DNA from: Chthonomonadales bacterium
Lineage (GTDB): Bacteria; Armatimonadota; Chthonomonadetes; Chthonomonadales; CAJBBX01
Direction: 5' to 3'
Assembly: GCA_020849275.1 (NCBI GenBank)
Contig: JADLGO010000021.1
Location: 1 to 64,000 of the forward strand
Length of the DNA stretch: 64,000 bases
A model generated the notes under the pieces. That model worked only from the letters and a program-made list of their open reading frames with translations. It made no database searches and had not been told where the DNA came from. The position numbers and the translations under genes are program-made. Shown here in pieces: positions 55,050 to 63,896 of the stretch; within the stretch, counting starts at the first letter, position 1; each line of letters begins with the position of its first letter.

Positions 55050-55676
55050 ATGGCGAAACTGATACTTCTGCGTCACGGGGAGTCCACCTGGAACAAGGAG
55101 AACCGCTTCACCGGCTGGATGGACGTGCCGCTGAGCGAGCAGGGGGAGCGCGAGGCCGCCGCGGCCGGGGAGCGCATGCGCGACGTGCGCATCGACGAGG
55201 TCTTTACCTCTGTGTTGAAGCGGGCGATCGACACGACAACCATCGCCCTGGAATCTGCTGGCCAGCCGAACGCGCCGATCCGCTACGACAGCGCCATCAA
55301 CGAGCGCATGTACGGCGATCTCCAGGGCCTCAACAAGGCGGATACCGCCCGCAGGTTCGGCGACGAGCAGGTGAAGCTCTGGCGCCGCGGCTACGACATC
55401 GCCCCTCCGAACGGCGAGAGCCTCAAGGACACCGCCGAGCGCGCGCTTCCCTACTTCCACGAGACCATCATGCCCGAGGTGCTCTCTGGCAGGAACGTGC
55501 TCGTATCGGCGCACGGCAACAGCCTGCGCGCGATCGTGATGGACCTGGATGGCCTGACGCGCGAGCAGGTCCTCGAGCTGAACATCCCCAACGGCATCCC
55601 GATCGTGTACGAGATCGCCGCCGACGGTAAGGTGGTCGACAAGCAGGAGCTGACGGGCCAGGCGGAGGTCGCGTGA
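55050..55676 (+). CDS. gpmA: 2,3-bisphosphoglycerate-dependent phosphoglycerate mutase
   Basis: The 208-residue enzyme interconverts 3- and 2-phosphoglycerate in glycolysis. The catalytic histidine is in LILLRHGESTWN (residue 9), with the family segments NRFTGWMDVPLSEQGEREA, SVLKRAIDTT, NERMYGDLQGLNK and the second His in VLVSAHGNSLRAI. It is about 35 residues shorter at the end than the enteric enzyme, a common short form. GAGG lies 10 nt before the ATG. Confidence 0.95.
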   Translation: MAKLILLRHGESTWNKENRFTGWMDVPLSEQGEREAAAAGERMRDVRIDEVFTSVLKRAIDTTTIALESAGQPNAPIRYDSAINERMYGDLQGLNKADTARRFGDEQVKLWRRGYDIAPPNGESLKDTAERALPYFHETIMPEVLSGRNVLVSAHGNSLRAIVMDLDGLTREQVLELNIPNGIPIVYEIAADGKVVDKQELTGQAEVA

Positions 55677-55774
55677 GCGGAACAAGTGGCTCCCACGAGT
55701 GCGTCCGGGGCGGTGATGAGGCACGAGGCCCGCTCCGGTAGCAGCCTCTCGGCGTCGACCCCTCGCCAGCGCCC

Positions 55775-56761
55775 TCAGTAGACGACCGCCTGCGCCTGTC
55801 CGGACCTGGCCGAGCGATAGGCCGCTTCGGCCACCGCGATCTGTGGCACGAGCTGCTCCGGGCGCACGGCCAGCTCCGCGCGCCCCGCCAGGACGTCGGC
55901 CACGTTCTGGTAGAAGCTCCGCCATTCCCCCTTGAGCAGCGGCACCGACACGTCGGCCTCCACGGAGCCGAGGGTCGTGCGAACCTGGAGCGGCCTCTCG
56001 AAGTCGTCCGCCCGCAGCGCGCCACGGTCGCCGATGACATACCAGCGGGACATCGGAAGCTTGTTGAGGTAGCCGATGACCGTCACCGCGGTGGTGCCGT
56101 CGGCGAACGCGACCGAGCAGTGGATGTAGTCTTCCACGGTCGCCGTCGAGCCTCGCCGGTGGTGCGTGAAGGCGTAGACGCGTTCGGGGCGGGCGCCCAC
56201 GAGTTGGAGGGTCTGGTCCAGGGTGTGGGCTCCCCAGTCGTAGAGCCAGCCGCCCATCTGGTCGCGGTCCTGCCGCCATCCGCCAGGGCTGCCGTGGTAG
56301 GTCACGCACGACTCGATGTGGTAGGGCTTGCCGATCAGCCCGTCGGCGATCACCTGGCGCACGGTGAGGAAGTCGGAGTCCCAGCGGCGGTTGTGGAAGG
56401 TGGAGAGGAGCGTGCCGGATCGATCGCGCGCCGCGATCATCTGGCGGGCCTCACGCACCGTCAGGCACATCGCCTTGTCCGTGATGACGTGCTTGCCGGC
56501 GTCCAGCGCCGCCACCGCGAGCTCGGCGTGCGTGCTGTGCGGCGTCACGATGGACACGCCGTCCACGTCGGGGTCGGCCAGCATCCTGGCGCAGTCCGGC
56601 CAGGTCCGGACCCCGGGCAGGTCGCGCTCGGCCCGCTCGGTCTGCGCGGCGCTCACGTCGCACACACCGTAGACCGAGAGCCCCTCCACCTCGTTGATCA
56701 GCCGGGCGTGGTGCGCCCCCATCCCATAGCCAACGACCACCCACCGGGCTCCCGATGTCAC
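55775..56761 (-). CDS. Gfo/Idh/MocA-family oxidoreductase
   Basis: The 328-residue protein has the N-terminal Rossmann motif VVVGYGMGAHHARLI, the family segment GKHVITDKAMCLTVREARQM (EKP replaced by DKA) and the C-terminal substrate domain with GGWLYDWGAHTLDQTLQLVG, whose Asp and His fit the catalytic pair. These enzymes act on sugars, inositols or related ring alcohols with NAD(P). It starts 27 nt after larB; some nickel-pincer or sugar-acid pathways could connect them, but this is only positional. Confidence 0.88.
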   Translation of the reverse strand: MTSGARWVVVGYGMGAHHARLINEVEGLSVYGVCDVSAAQTERAERDLPGVRTWPDCARMLADPDVDGVSIVTPHSTHAELAVAALDAGKHVITDKAMCLTVREARQMIAARDRSGTLLSTFHNRRWDSDFLTVRQVIADGLIGKPYHIESCVTYHGSPGGWRQDRDQMGGWLYDWGAHTLDQTLQLVGARPERVYAFTHHRRGSTATVEDYIHCSVAFADGTTAVTVIGYLNKLPMSRWYVIGDRGALRADDFERPLQVRTTLGSVEADVSVPLLKGEWRSFYQNVADVLAGRAELAVRPEQLVPQIAVAEAAYRSARSGQAQAVVY

Positions 56762-56788
56762 GCGCCTGCCCTCCGCGGCAGCGGCACG

Positions 56789-57589
56789 TCACACCGTGTT
56801 CACCAGGTGTGCGTAGTAGCCGCCGCCGAACCCGTTGTCGATGTTCATCACGGCCACGCCCGTGGCGCACGAGTTCAGCATGGTGAGCAGGGCGGCCAGG
56901 CCGTGGAAGCTCGCTCCGTAGCCGACGCTCGTCGGCACGGCGACGACCGGGCGGCTCACGAGCCCACCCACCACGGAGACCAGCGCTCCCTCCATGCCGG
57001 CAACCACCACGATCACGCTCGCGCGGAACAGGCGCTCGCGCTGGTCCAGCAGCCGGTGCAGCCCCGCCACGCCTACGTCGTAGAGCCGCTCAACCGGAGA
57101 GCCCATTTCGTCGGCCGTGACCGCCGCCTCCTCCGCCACCGGCACGTCTGCCGTGCCCGCGGAGACCACGAGCACCGTCCCGCGCACCTCCCTACCCGTG
57201 GCCGAGACACCCTCGACTTCGCCCACCGCCTGACGGGCTCCTGCCCCGGGCTCTTCGCCGGGGACGACCACGATGCGCGCCGCCTCGTGGTAGCGGGCGG
57301 CGGGGAAGCGCTCGCGGATGGCGGCGGCCAGCGCCGGCTCTGCACGCGTGGCGAGCACCCGCGCGCTGCGCGCCGCGAGGCGCTCGGCGATCGCGAGAAC
57401 CTGCTCGGTGGATTTGCCCGGGCAGAAGATGACCTCCGGGAAACCGGTCCGCAGCGCGCGGTGGTGGTCGAGACGGGCGAAGCCGATGTCCTCGTACGGC
57501 AGGTCGCGGAGCTGGTCCATCGCGGTGTCGACCGAGGCGACACCCGCGCGCACTGATTCCAGCAGTCCCCGAAGCCGCACCAAGTCCAT
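56789..57589 (-). CDS. larB: LarB, pyridinium-3,5-biscarboxylic acid mononucleotide synthase
   Basis: LarB carboxylates and hydrolyses nicotinic acid adenine dinucleotide in the first step of nickel-pincer nucleotide synthesis. The 266-residue protein has the LarB N-terminus (LRGLLESVRAGVASVDTAM), the GFPEVIFCPGKSTEQVLAI segment, and the PurE-like domain with VVSAGTADVPVAEEA and PTSVGYGASFHGLAALLTML. ATG 57589 shares one base with the larE stop (TGATG), so translation is coupled. The upstream part of the open frame overlaps larE and is not coding. Confidence 0.93.
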   Translation of the reverse strand: MDLVRLRGLLESVRAGVASVDTAMDQLRDLPYEDIGFARLDHHRALRTGFPEVIFCPGKSTEQVLAIAERLAARSARVLATRAEPALAAAIRERFPAARYHEAARIVVVPGEEPGAGARQAVGEVEGVSATGREVRGTVLVVSAGTADVPVAEEAAVTADEMGSPVERLYDVGVAGLHRLLDQRERLFRASVIVVVAGMEGALVSVVGGLVSRPVVAVPTSVGYGASFHGLAALLTMLNSCATGVAVMNIDNGFGGGYYAHLVNTV

Positions 57590-58467
57590 CAGGCGGTCCG
57601 AATGGAGTCGGCCCGGATGAGCGGGCGCGATCGCAGCGCGTCGTTCATCTTGCCTGATCGGAACCCCTCGAGATCGACGGTCACGTAGAAGTAGCCTGCC
57701 TCCCGGAAACCGGAGTTGATCGCTTCGCGGTGCTCGACGATGCGCGCGATGTCGCGCGGCTCCACCTCGATGCGGCAGACGGCGCCGTGGTGGCGTACGC
57801 GAAACTGCCGGAAGCCCAGCTCGCGCAGGAGGCGCTCGCACGCGTCGACCCGCGCCAGGAGCTCGGCCGTGATCTCGGTGCCGTAGGGAAAGCGCGACGA
57901 CAGGCAGGCGAAGGAGGGCTTGTCCCAGTTCGAGAGCCCCAGGTGGCGGGCAAGGGCGCGGATGTCCTCCTTGCCGATGCCGGCCTCGCGCAGCGGGCTC
58001 CGCACGCCGAGCTCCTCGCCGGCGCGCATGCCTGGTCGATGGTCACCCACGTCATCGGCGTGCGAGCCATCCGCCATCCACCGGATGCCGCGCTCACGCG
58101 CCACGTCAGTCAGCACGCCGAATAACTCGGTCTTGCAGTGGTAGCAGCGGTCGGGGTTGTTGACCCGGAAGTGCTCGTTGGCCAGCTCGTGGGTCCGGAC
58201 GAGCACCACCTCGGCCCCCATCTCGTCCGCCACGCGCTGCGCCTGCTCGATCTCGCCGGCAGGAAACGCCTCCGAGTCGCCAACGACGGCGACGGCGCGC
58301 GGGCCGAGCACGTCGCAGGCCACCCTAAGGAGGAGCGTGCTGTCGACGCCGCCGGAGAAGCCGACGACGACCTCGCCCATGTCGCGCAGGATGGCCCGCA
58401 GGCGCTCATACCGCTCGGCGAGGGCGAGCGAGAGCGTCCCGTCGACCTCGCGTGCCGTGCTCTGCAT
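57589..58467 (-). CDS. larE: LarE, ATP-dependent sulfur transferase for the nickel-pincer cofactor
   Basis: LarE adenylates the LarB product and adds sulfur to give the bisthiocarboxylic acid. The 292-residue protein has the PP-loop VVGFSGGVDST (residues 34-44), an RCYHCK pair (Cys108, Cys111) and the segment FACLSSRFPYG with Cys188. Conserved cysteines fit the family, either as a sacrificial sulfur donor or a cluster site. ATG 58467 follows AAAGGA. larC, the nickel-inserting step, and larA are not in the window. Confidence 0.93.
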   Translation of the reverse strand: MQSTAREVDGTLSLALAERYERLRAILRDMGEVVVGFSGGVDSTLLLRVACDVLGPRAVAVVGDSEAFPAGEIEQAQRVADEMGAEVVLVRTHELANEHFRVNNPDRCYHCKTELFGVLTDVARERGIRWMADGSHADDVGDHRPGMRAGEELGVRSPLREAGIGKEDIRALARHLGLSNWDKPSFACLSSRFPYGTEITAELLARVDACERLLRELGFRQFRVRHHGAVCRIEVEPRDIARIVEHREAINSGFREAGYFYVTVDLEGFRSGKMNDALRSRPLIRADSIRTA

Positions 58468-58501
58468 TCGGGTTCCTTTCCGCGCCGTGGCGCCGGACGA
58501 C

Positions 58502-58550
58502 AAAACGCCATCGCACCGCCGCGCCCTTCTGGGCGCGCGCTCCGATGGCG
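58502..58550 (-). promoter_or_regulatory. Terminator-like hairpin in the larE leader (possible attenuator)
   Basis: On the minus strand CGCCATCG (58550-58543) pairs with CGATGGCG (58513-58506), enclosing GCGCCC/GGGCGC, and TTTTG follows at once. It lies about 65 nt after the predicted transcription start and 35 nt before the larE ATG, so it can stop transcription before the genes. A competing fold was not established. Confidence 0.55.
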
Positions 58551-58622
58551 CTCCTCGTGCGTCAGGACATCGGCACGCCGGACCGCGTGCCCGGGCCGCC
58601 TTCGTGGCGGCATCGCGTTCGC

Positions 58623-58651
58623 ATTATAGCAGCCGGCCGCAGGAACGGCAA
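58623..58651 (-). promoter_or_regulatory. Promoter of larE-larB
   Basis: Minus-strand TTGCCG (58651-58646), 17 bp, TATAAT (58628-58623). The leader to larE is about 150 nt and can form several hairpins. Confidence 0.8.
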
Positions 58652-58718
58652 GCGGCCCCGCACAACCTATACGCCAGCGCGCCAAGAGCAGTTCGGGCGC
58701 GACGAGGTGCTGGCGCGC

Positions 58719-61439
58719 ATGGCACGAGAGTGGACCCCCAACCAGAGCGCGGCGATCGAGGAGATGGAGCGCGATGTCTGCGTGGCCGCGGGGGCCGGCT
58801 CCGGCAAGACCGGCGTCCTCGTGGAGCGCTTCATCCGCATCGTCCGAGAGAGCGCCGCCGGGCGTCTCCCCGCATCGCTGTCGACGGGCGTCGGCGGTAT
58901 CCTCGTGATCACCTTCACCGAGAAGGCCACCCGCGAGATGAAGGAGCGCATCGTCTGCGAGCTCGAGCGGGCCGGCCTTGCCGAGGAGCGCCGCCAGATC
59001 GAGACGGCCTACATCTCCACCATTCACGGCCTCTGCTCGCGCTTGCTCAAGGAGAACCCCTTCGAGGCCGGCGTCGACCCGCAGTTCCGGGTTCTGGAGG
59101 AGAACGAGGCGCGCCGTCTGCTCCGGGAGGCCTTCGAGCGCGTGGTGGAGCGCGGCTTCCGCGACGACGACGAGCAGATCGTGGAGCTGGCGGCCGCCGC
59201 GCAGAACGAGCGCGTGTTCGGCCTGGACGGCGGCGACCCGCTCGCGGCGCTCGCCGCGGCCGTCGAGGGCGTGCTCGCGGCGCTGCGAGGCGCTGGCCGG
59301 CGGATGGCGGAGCTCGATGACGCCCTGACCACGGGCCCCAAGGGCGCTAGCGAGAGGTCGCTGGCCCCCGTTCTGGCGTGGGTCGCTCCCATGTTCGAGG
59401 AGGTCCGTCGCTGCGCTGCGGGGGCGGCCGCCCTGCCCGGCAGTGGGTACTCCGCGGCGGAGCCCGCGCGTCGCCGCCTGGCCGACATCGCGGCCGCGCT
59501 GCCCCGCCCCGCCGAGCCCGACATCGACCGGATCGTCGAGGCGGTCGGGCTGGTCAAGGAAGCCGGCGCGCGCGCCGCGGGTATGGGCCGGAGGCGTGCC
59601 GGCCTTTCGGACGACGACGCCGCGCTCGACTCCCTCCTGGTCCGCCTCCGCCAGGCCGCCGAGAGCGGCGCCGCGCTGCAGGGCGTCAGCCGCGAGCGTG
59701 AGGAGCAGGCCGCCCTGCTCTGCCATCGCTTCGCGGTCGCCGTCGCGCGAACCTGGCGCGACTACGCCGTCGCGAAGCGCGCGGCTGGCGTGCTCGACAA
59801 CGACGATCTGCAGGCCGAGGCCGTGCGCCTGCTCGATGAGCGCCCCGAGGTGCGTCGCCGCTGCCGGGCGCGGTTCCGCTGGCTGCTCGTGGATGAGTTT
59901 CAGGACACGAACTCCCTCCAGATGCGGCTCGTCTCGCTGCTGCACGAGCCGAGCTTCGGCGGCCCTGAAGAGGCGCCCAACCGCCTCTTCATAGTCGGCG
60001 ACGCCCAGCAGTCCATCTACGCGTTCCGTAACGCGGAGCCTCGGCTGTTCCGCGACCTGGAGAGGTTGCACCGCGGCGAGGCGTCGCGCTCGCACGTGAC
60101 GATGGCCGACAACTTCCGCGCGCGTCCCGAGGTGCTGGCGCTGGTGAACCACCTCTTCGGCCGCATCTGGCGCGGCGAGGGGGTCGCCTTCACGCCTTTG
60201 CGGCCGATGGCATCGTACGCGCCCAAGGAGGAGCCCTCGATCGAGTTGATGGTCGGCGCGGCGGCGCCGCGCGGCGAGGCGGTCGCCGCCGAGGCCGACG
60301 CGATCGCGGGGCGCATCGCCGATATGGTCCGTGGCCAACGCCCGACGGTCACGGCGAAGGAGAGCCCGCGCGCCGGTGAGCCGATCCGCTTCGGCGATGT
60401 AGCGGTGCTGATGCGCACGCTCTCGCACATCGAGACCTATGAGCGGGCGTTCGCGCGGGCAGGGATCCCGTACTTCGTGGTGGGCGGCGGCCGCGGCTAC
60501 TACGCGCGCTTCGAGATCCGCGATGTGCTCAACGTGCTCACGGTGCTGGACGCGCCGCTCGACGACGTCGCCCTGGTGGCCACCCTGCGGTCCCCTCTGG
60601 TCGGCCTGGAGATCACGACGATCCACGCGCTCGCGCGGCACGCGCGCGAGGCCGCCGGCAAGGGCGCCCGCGCGCTCTACCCGGCCATCCCTTCGTTCTG
60701 CGGCGCCGGTCAGGGCCCGCTGGAGGACCTGGCGGCGCTCGCCGCGTTTCACGCGCTCATGGAGGGTCTGCGCCGCGAGGAGGACCGGCTCCCGGTCGGG
60801 ATGCTCCTGGAGCGTATCGTGGCCGCCACGGACTACGACGCGCGCCTTCTCGTGCGCCCGAACGGGCGGCGCAGGCTCGCCAACCTGCGCAAGCTACTCC
60901 AGATGGCGCATGCCGAGCCCCGCCACGGCGTCACGCCGTTCGTGCGGCGCTTGCGTGAGCTGGAGAAGATCTCGGAGCGCGAGGGGGACGCGCCGACCGA
61001 GGAGGAGGCCGCCAACGTGGTGCGGCTCATCACCATCCACAAGGCGAAGGGCCTTGAGTTCCCGGTGGTCTTCCTGGCCGACATGTCGCGCGGCCTGCGC
61101 CATCTCGAGCGCGGCATCTTCGTCTGCGACCCCGCCGCGCTCGCGTTTGGGTGCAAGCTGGCGGACTACGCCTCCGCCGCGCATCGCGCCATCGCGCGCA
61201 GACGCGAGCAGCGCGATGCGGAAGAGGCCAATCGCGTTCTGTACGTCGCGCTGACGCGCGCCCGCGAGCACCTCGTCCTCTGCGGCTCGCCGCGCGGGCG
61301 GCCGGGCGCGCCGACCTGGGCCGATATCGTCTTCTCAACTCTGGGCGTTCTGGGCCCGCCGTCGGCGCCGGAAGTGCGCCGCGTCGCCGACATCGACATC
61401 CGCGTGACCGCGATCACGCATGGAGAGAGCGCCGCATGA
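58719..61439 (+). CDS. UvrD/AddA-like superfamily 1 helicase lacking the nuclease domain
   Basis: The 906-residue protein has the helicase motifs in order: TPNQSAAI (Q), AAGAGSGKTGVLVER (Walker A, residues about 22-36), ISTIHGLCSRLL, LLVDEFQDTNSLQM (motif II), VGDAQQSIYAFRNA (III), VRLITIHKAKGLEFPVVFL (V) and VLYVALTRAREHLVL (VI). It aligns best with AddA, but ends soon after motif VI, so the C-terminal RecB-type nuclease is missing. No addB is adjacent. Start ATG 58719 (GAGG upstream). It overlaps the next gene by ATGA. Confidence 0.85.
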   Translation: MAREWTPNQSAAIEEMERDVCVAAGAGSGKTGVLVERFIRIVRESAAGRLPASLSTGVGGILVITFTEKATREMKERIVCELERAGLAEERRQIETAYISTIHGLCSRLLKENPFEAGVDPQFRVLEENEARRLLREAFERVVERGFRDDDEQIVELAAAAQNERVFGLDGGDPLAALAAAVEGVLAALRGAGRRMAELDDALTTGPKGASERSLAPVLAWVAPMFEEVRRCAAGAAALPGSGYSAAEPARRRLADIAAALPRPAEPDIDRIVEAVGLVKEAGARAAGMGRRRAGLSDDDAALDSLLVRLRQAAESGAALQGVSREREEQAALLCHRFAVAVARTWRDYAVAKRAAGVLDNDDLQAEAVRLLDERPEVRRRCRARFRWLLVDEFQDTNSLQMRLVSLLHEPSFGGPEEAPNRLFIVGDAQQSIYAFRNAEPRLFRDLERLHRGEASRSHVTMADNFRARPEVLALVNHLFGRIWRGEGVAFTPLRPMASYAPKEEPSIELMVGAAAPRGEAVAAEADAIAGRIADMVRGQRPTVTAKESPRAGEPIRFGDVAVLMRTLSHIETYERAFARAGIPYFVVGGGRGYYARFEIRDVLNVLTVLDAPLDDVALVATLRSPLVGLEITTIHALARHAREAAGKGARALYPAIPSFCGAGQGPLEDLAALAAFHALMEGLRREEDRLPVGMLLERIVAATDYDARLLVRPNGRRRLANLRKLLQMAHAEPRHGVTPFVRRLRELEKISEREGDAPTEEEAANVVRLITIHKAKGLEFPVVFLADMSRGLRHLERGIFVCDPAALAFGCKLADYASAAHRAIARRREQRDAEEANRVLYVALTRAREHLVLCGSPRGRPGAPTWADIVFSTLGVLGPPSAPEVRRVADIDIRVTAITHGESAA

Positions 61440-62344
61440 CTTCGGTCGTCGTAGCCGCCGTGGCGGCCGTCCTCGTCGGAATGCAGCCGATTGGCGCCGT
61501 CGCCCCGGACGCCACCCTCGTTCTGGCCGCTGACGCCTCCGCGCCGCTCGACTCGATGCTCGACCGGCTCGCCGAGGCCGACGCTGTCTTCGTCGGCGAG
61601 GAGCACGACCACGCGCTCGGCCACGCGCTGGAACTCCGGATCCTGGCCGGGTTGGCGGCGCGCTGCCCGCGCCTCGCCCTCTCCCTGGAGATGTTCGAGC
61701 GCGACGTGCAGCTTGTGCTCGACGAGTACCTGGCCGGTGCGATCTCCGAATCGGCCTTCCTGGCCGCCGCCAGGCCCTGGCCCAACTACAAGGCCGACTA
61801 CCGACCGCTCGTGGAGTTCTGCCGCGAACGGCGCCTGCCGGTGATCGCGGCGAACACGCCCAGGCGCTACGTGAGCGCCGTTGGCAAGGGCGGCCAGCAG
61901 GCGCTGGCGGCGCTGCCTCGCGGCTCGCGGGCCTTCCTGCCGCCGCTGCCCTACCGCATGGACCTGCCCAGCGGTTACGAGGCGGCGCTCGACGGCATCT
62001 TCGCGCAGTCGCATGGCTCGCCCGGCGGCGCCGGCGGGCCCTCGGCGGGCAACATGAAGCAGGCCCAGGCGCTCTGGGACTGCGGCATGGCCGACTCGAT
62101 TCGCCGATTCCAGCGTGTGCATCGCGGCACGGCGGTGGTGCAGATCAACGGAGCCATGCACAGCGACCACGGCTGGGGCGCCGTGGACCGCCTGCGGCGC
62201 ATCGCGCCGCGTCTTCGCATCGCGGTAGTCAGCATCAAGCGCGACCCGGCCTACCCGGCGGTCGACGCGGCGGCATACCGCGGCGTGGCCGATTTCGTGG
62301 TGCTTACGCCGCCGGACGCATCGCCGACCCACCCCGCCCGCTGA
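61436..62344 (+). CDS. ChaN-family (DUF399) haem-binding-type protein
   Basis: The 302-residue protein has a signal peptide (VVAAVAAVLVGMQPIGAVA) and the ChaN/DUF399 core: DAVFVGEEHDHALGHALELR, LALSLEMFERDVQLVLDEY, the RPWPNYKADYRPLVEF segment and a C-terminal VVQINGAMHSDHGWGAVDRL. ChaN proteins bind stacked haems and are linked to iron or haem uptake. ATG 61436 overlaps the helicase stop, so it is translationally coupled to an unrelated-looking gene. Probably periplasmic. Confidence 0.85.
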   Translation: MTSVVVAAVAAVLVGMQPIGAVAPDATLVLAADASAPLDSMLDRLAEADAVFVGEEHDHALGHALELRILAGLAARCPRLALSLEMFERDVQLVLDEYLAGAISESAFLAAARPWPNYKADYRPLVEFCRERRLPVIAANTPRRYVSAVGKGGQQALAALPRGSRAFLPPLPYRMDLPSGYEAALDGIFAQSHGSPGGAGGPSAGNMKQAQALWDCGMADSIRRFQRVHRGTAVVQINGAMHSDHGWGAVDRLRRIAPRLRIAVVSIKRDPAYPAVDAAAYRGVADFVVLTPPDASPTHPAR

Positions 62345-62395
62345 GGGGTGCCCACGGTTCGCGGCGCGCCTCGACGCCGCGAGGCCGCCGGAACC

Positions 62396-62425
62396 TTGAC
62401 AGCGTTCGGGCACGTAGGCTACACT
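62396..62425 (+). promoter_or_regulatory. Promoter of lysA
   Basis: TTGACA (62396-62401), 18 bp, TACACT (62420-62425), about 75 nt before the chosen lysA start. Confidence 0.75.
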
Positions 62426-62507
62426 GAGCCCACGCGCTGCCGGTCGCCCAGCGATGCGGCGGCTTTTCCTTGGCTACCGCGGTTCGGCAAGGCGAGTCAA
62501 CCAATTC

Positions 62508-63890
62508 ATGCTGCTCGGCACCCAGCGCGTTAACGAGGCCGGTCACCTTGAGATCGGCGGATGCGACACCGTCCGGCTCGCCCAGGAGTTCGGCACCCCG
62601 CTGTACGTGATGGACGAGGTCCTGATCCGCGCGAACTGCCGTGGCTACGCGGCCGCATTCGAGGCGCGCTATCCGCGCAACTCCATCTGCTACGCCAGCA
62701 AAGCCTTCCTGTGCGCCGCGATGTGCCACCTGGTTGAGCAGGAGGGCCTCAACCTCGACGTCGCCTCGCTCGGCGAGCTCTACACGGCGCTCGAAGCCGG
62801 ATTCCCGCCAGGCCGCATCAACCTGCACGGCAACAACAAGTCGCTGGCGGAGCTGGAGATGGCCGTGACGTCGGGCGTCGCCCACGTCGTCCTCGACAGC
62901 TTCCACGAGATCGAGATGCTGGAGGCCGTGGCCCGCGAGGCTGGCACGAGCGTCGACGTGCTTGTGCGCTGCACGCCGGGGGTCGACCCCGACACGCACC
63001 GCGCCATCAGCACCGGGCAGGCGGACACGAAGTTTGGCTTCAACATCTCCGACGGCTCCGCCCTCGAGGCCGTGCGCCGCGTGGTCCGCTCCTCGGGAAT
63101 GCGCCTCGATGGGATCCACTTCCACGTGGGTTCCCAGCTTCTGGACACGCACGCGCACGAGGACGCCCTCGTGGAGGCGGTGGGCTTGATGGCCGCCATC
63201 CGCGAGGAGACGGGCGCCACGTGCGACATCCTGAACATTGGCGGGGGGCTGGGCGTGCGCTATCGCTCCACCCACCGCCCGCCGAGCCTCGGCGAGTTCG
63301 CCGAGGCCGTGTGTGGGCGGCTGACCTCCGCCCTGCGCCTGGCCGGCCTGCCGCCGCCCGTCCTGCAACAGGAGCCCGGCCGCGCCATCGTGGGAGAGGC
63401 CGGCACGACGCTCTACACCGTCGGCGCCATCAAGACGGTTCCCATCCTCGATCCGCCCGGCCAGCGCACCTACGTCGCCGTGGATGGCGGCCTCTCCGAC
63501 AACCCGCGGCCGCAGATGTATGGCGCAGAGTACGAGGTGGTCGCCGCGGACCGCGTGAACGAGCCGCGCGACACGGTGGTGACGATCGCGGGTAAGCACT
63601 GCGAGACCGACGTGCTCGTCTGGAACGCGCGCTGCGCCCGGCTGGAGCCCGGCGCCGTGTTGGCCGTGCAGACAACGGGCGCCTACAACCACGCGATGGC
63701 GAGCAACTACAACCGCTTCCTTCGTCCGGCCGTCGTGCTCGTGGCCGACGGCGTGGCGGACCTGATCGTGGAGCGCGAGACGCTCCCGGATCTCGTTCGT
63801 CGTGACCGCGTACCCGCAAGACTACGCCGAGGCGCGCATCCTGGCGGGCTGGCGCCGGCTACACCCGTTGGCAGCCCACCGCCCGCGTAA
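62508..63890 (+). CDS. lysA: Diaminopimelate decarboxylase
   Basis: LysA makes L-lysine from meso-diaminopimelate with pyridoxal phosphate. The 460-residue protein has the PLP lysine in ICYASKAFLCAAM (near residue 63), the HGNNKSLAELEMA segment, HFHVGSQ, the phosphate-binding NIGGGLGVRY, QQEPGRAIVGEAGT and the catalytic KHCETDVL. Start ATG 62508 (MLLGTQRVNEAGHLEIGG) matches the family; ATG 62454 would add 18 residues. The last 25 residues (Arg/Pro/Gly-rich) are longer than usual. Confidence 0.94.
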   Translation: MLLGTQRVNEAGHLEIGGCDTVRLAQEFGTPLYVMDEVLIRANCRGYAAAFEARYPRNSICYASKAFLCAAMCHLVEQEGLNLDVASLGELYTALEAGFPPGRINLHGNNKSLAELEMAVTSGVAHVVLDSFHEIEMLEAVAREAGTSVDVLVRCTPGVDPDTHRAISTGQADTKFGFNISDGSALEAVRRVVRSSGMRLDGIHFHVGSQLLDTHAHEDALVEAVGLMAAIREETGATCDILNIGGGLGVRYRSTHRPPSLGEFAEAVCGRLTSALRLAGLPPPVLQQEPGRAIVGEAGTTLYTVGAIKTVPILDPPGQRTYVAVDGGLSDNPRPQMYGAEYEVVAADRVNEPRDTVVTIAGKHCETDVLVWNARCARLEPGAVLAVQTTGAYNHAMASNYNRFLRPAVVLVADGVADLIVERETLPDLVRRDRVPARLRRGAHPGGLAPATPVGSPPPA

Positions 63891-63896
63891 GGACAC

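Noticed and set aside
58110-60752. An 880-codon minus-strand open frame
   Set aside because: Antisense to the AddA-like helicase and overlapping larE out of frame; Arg/Ala/Gly-rich without motifs.
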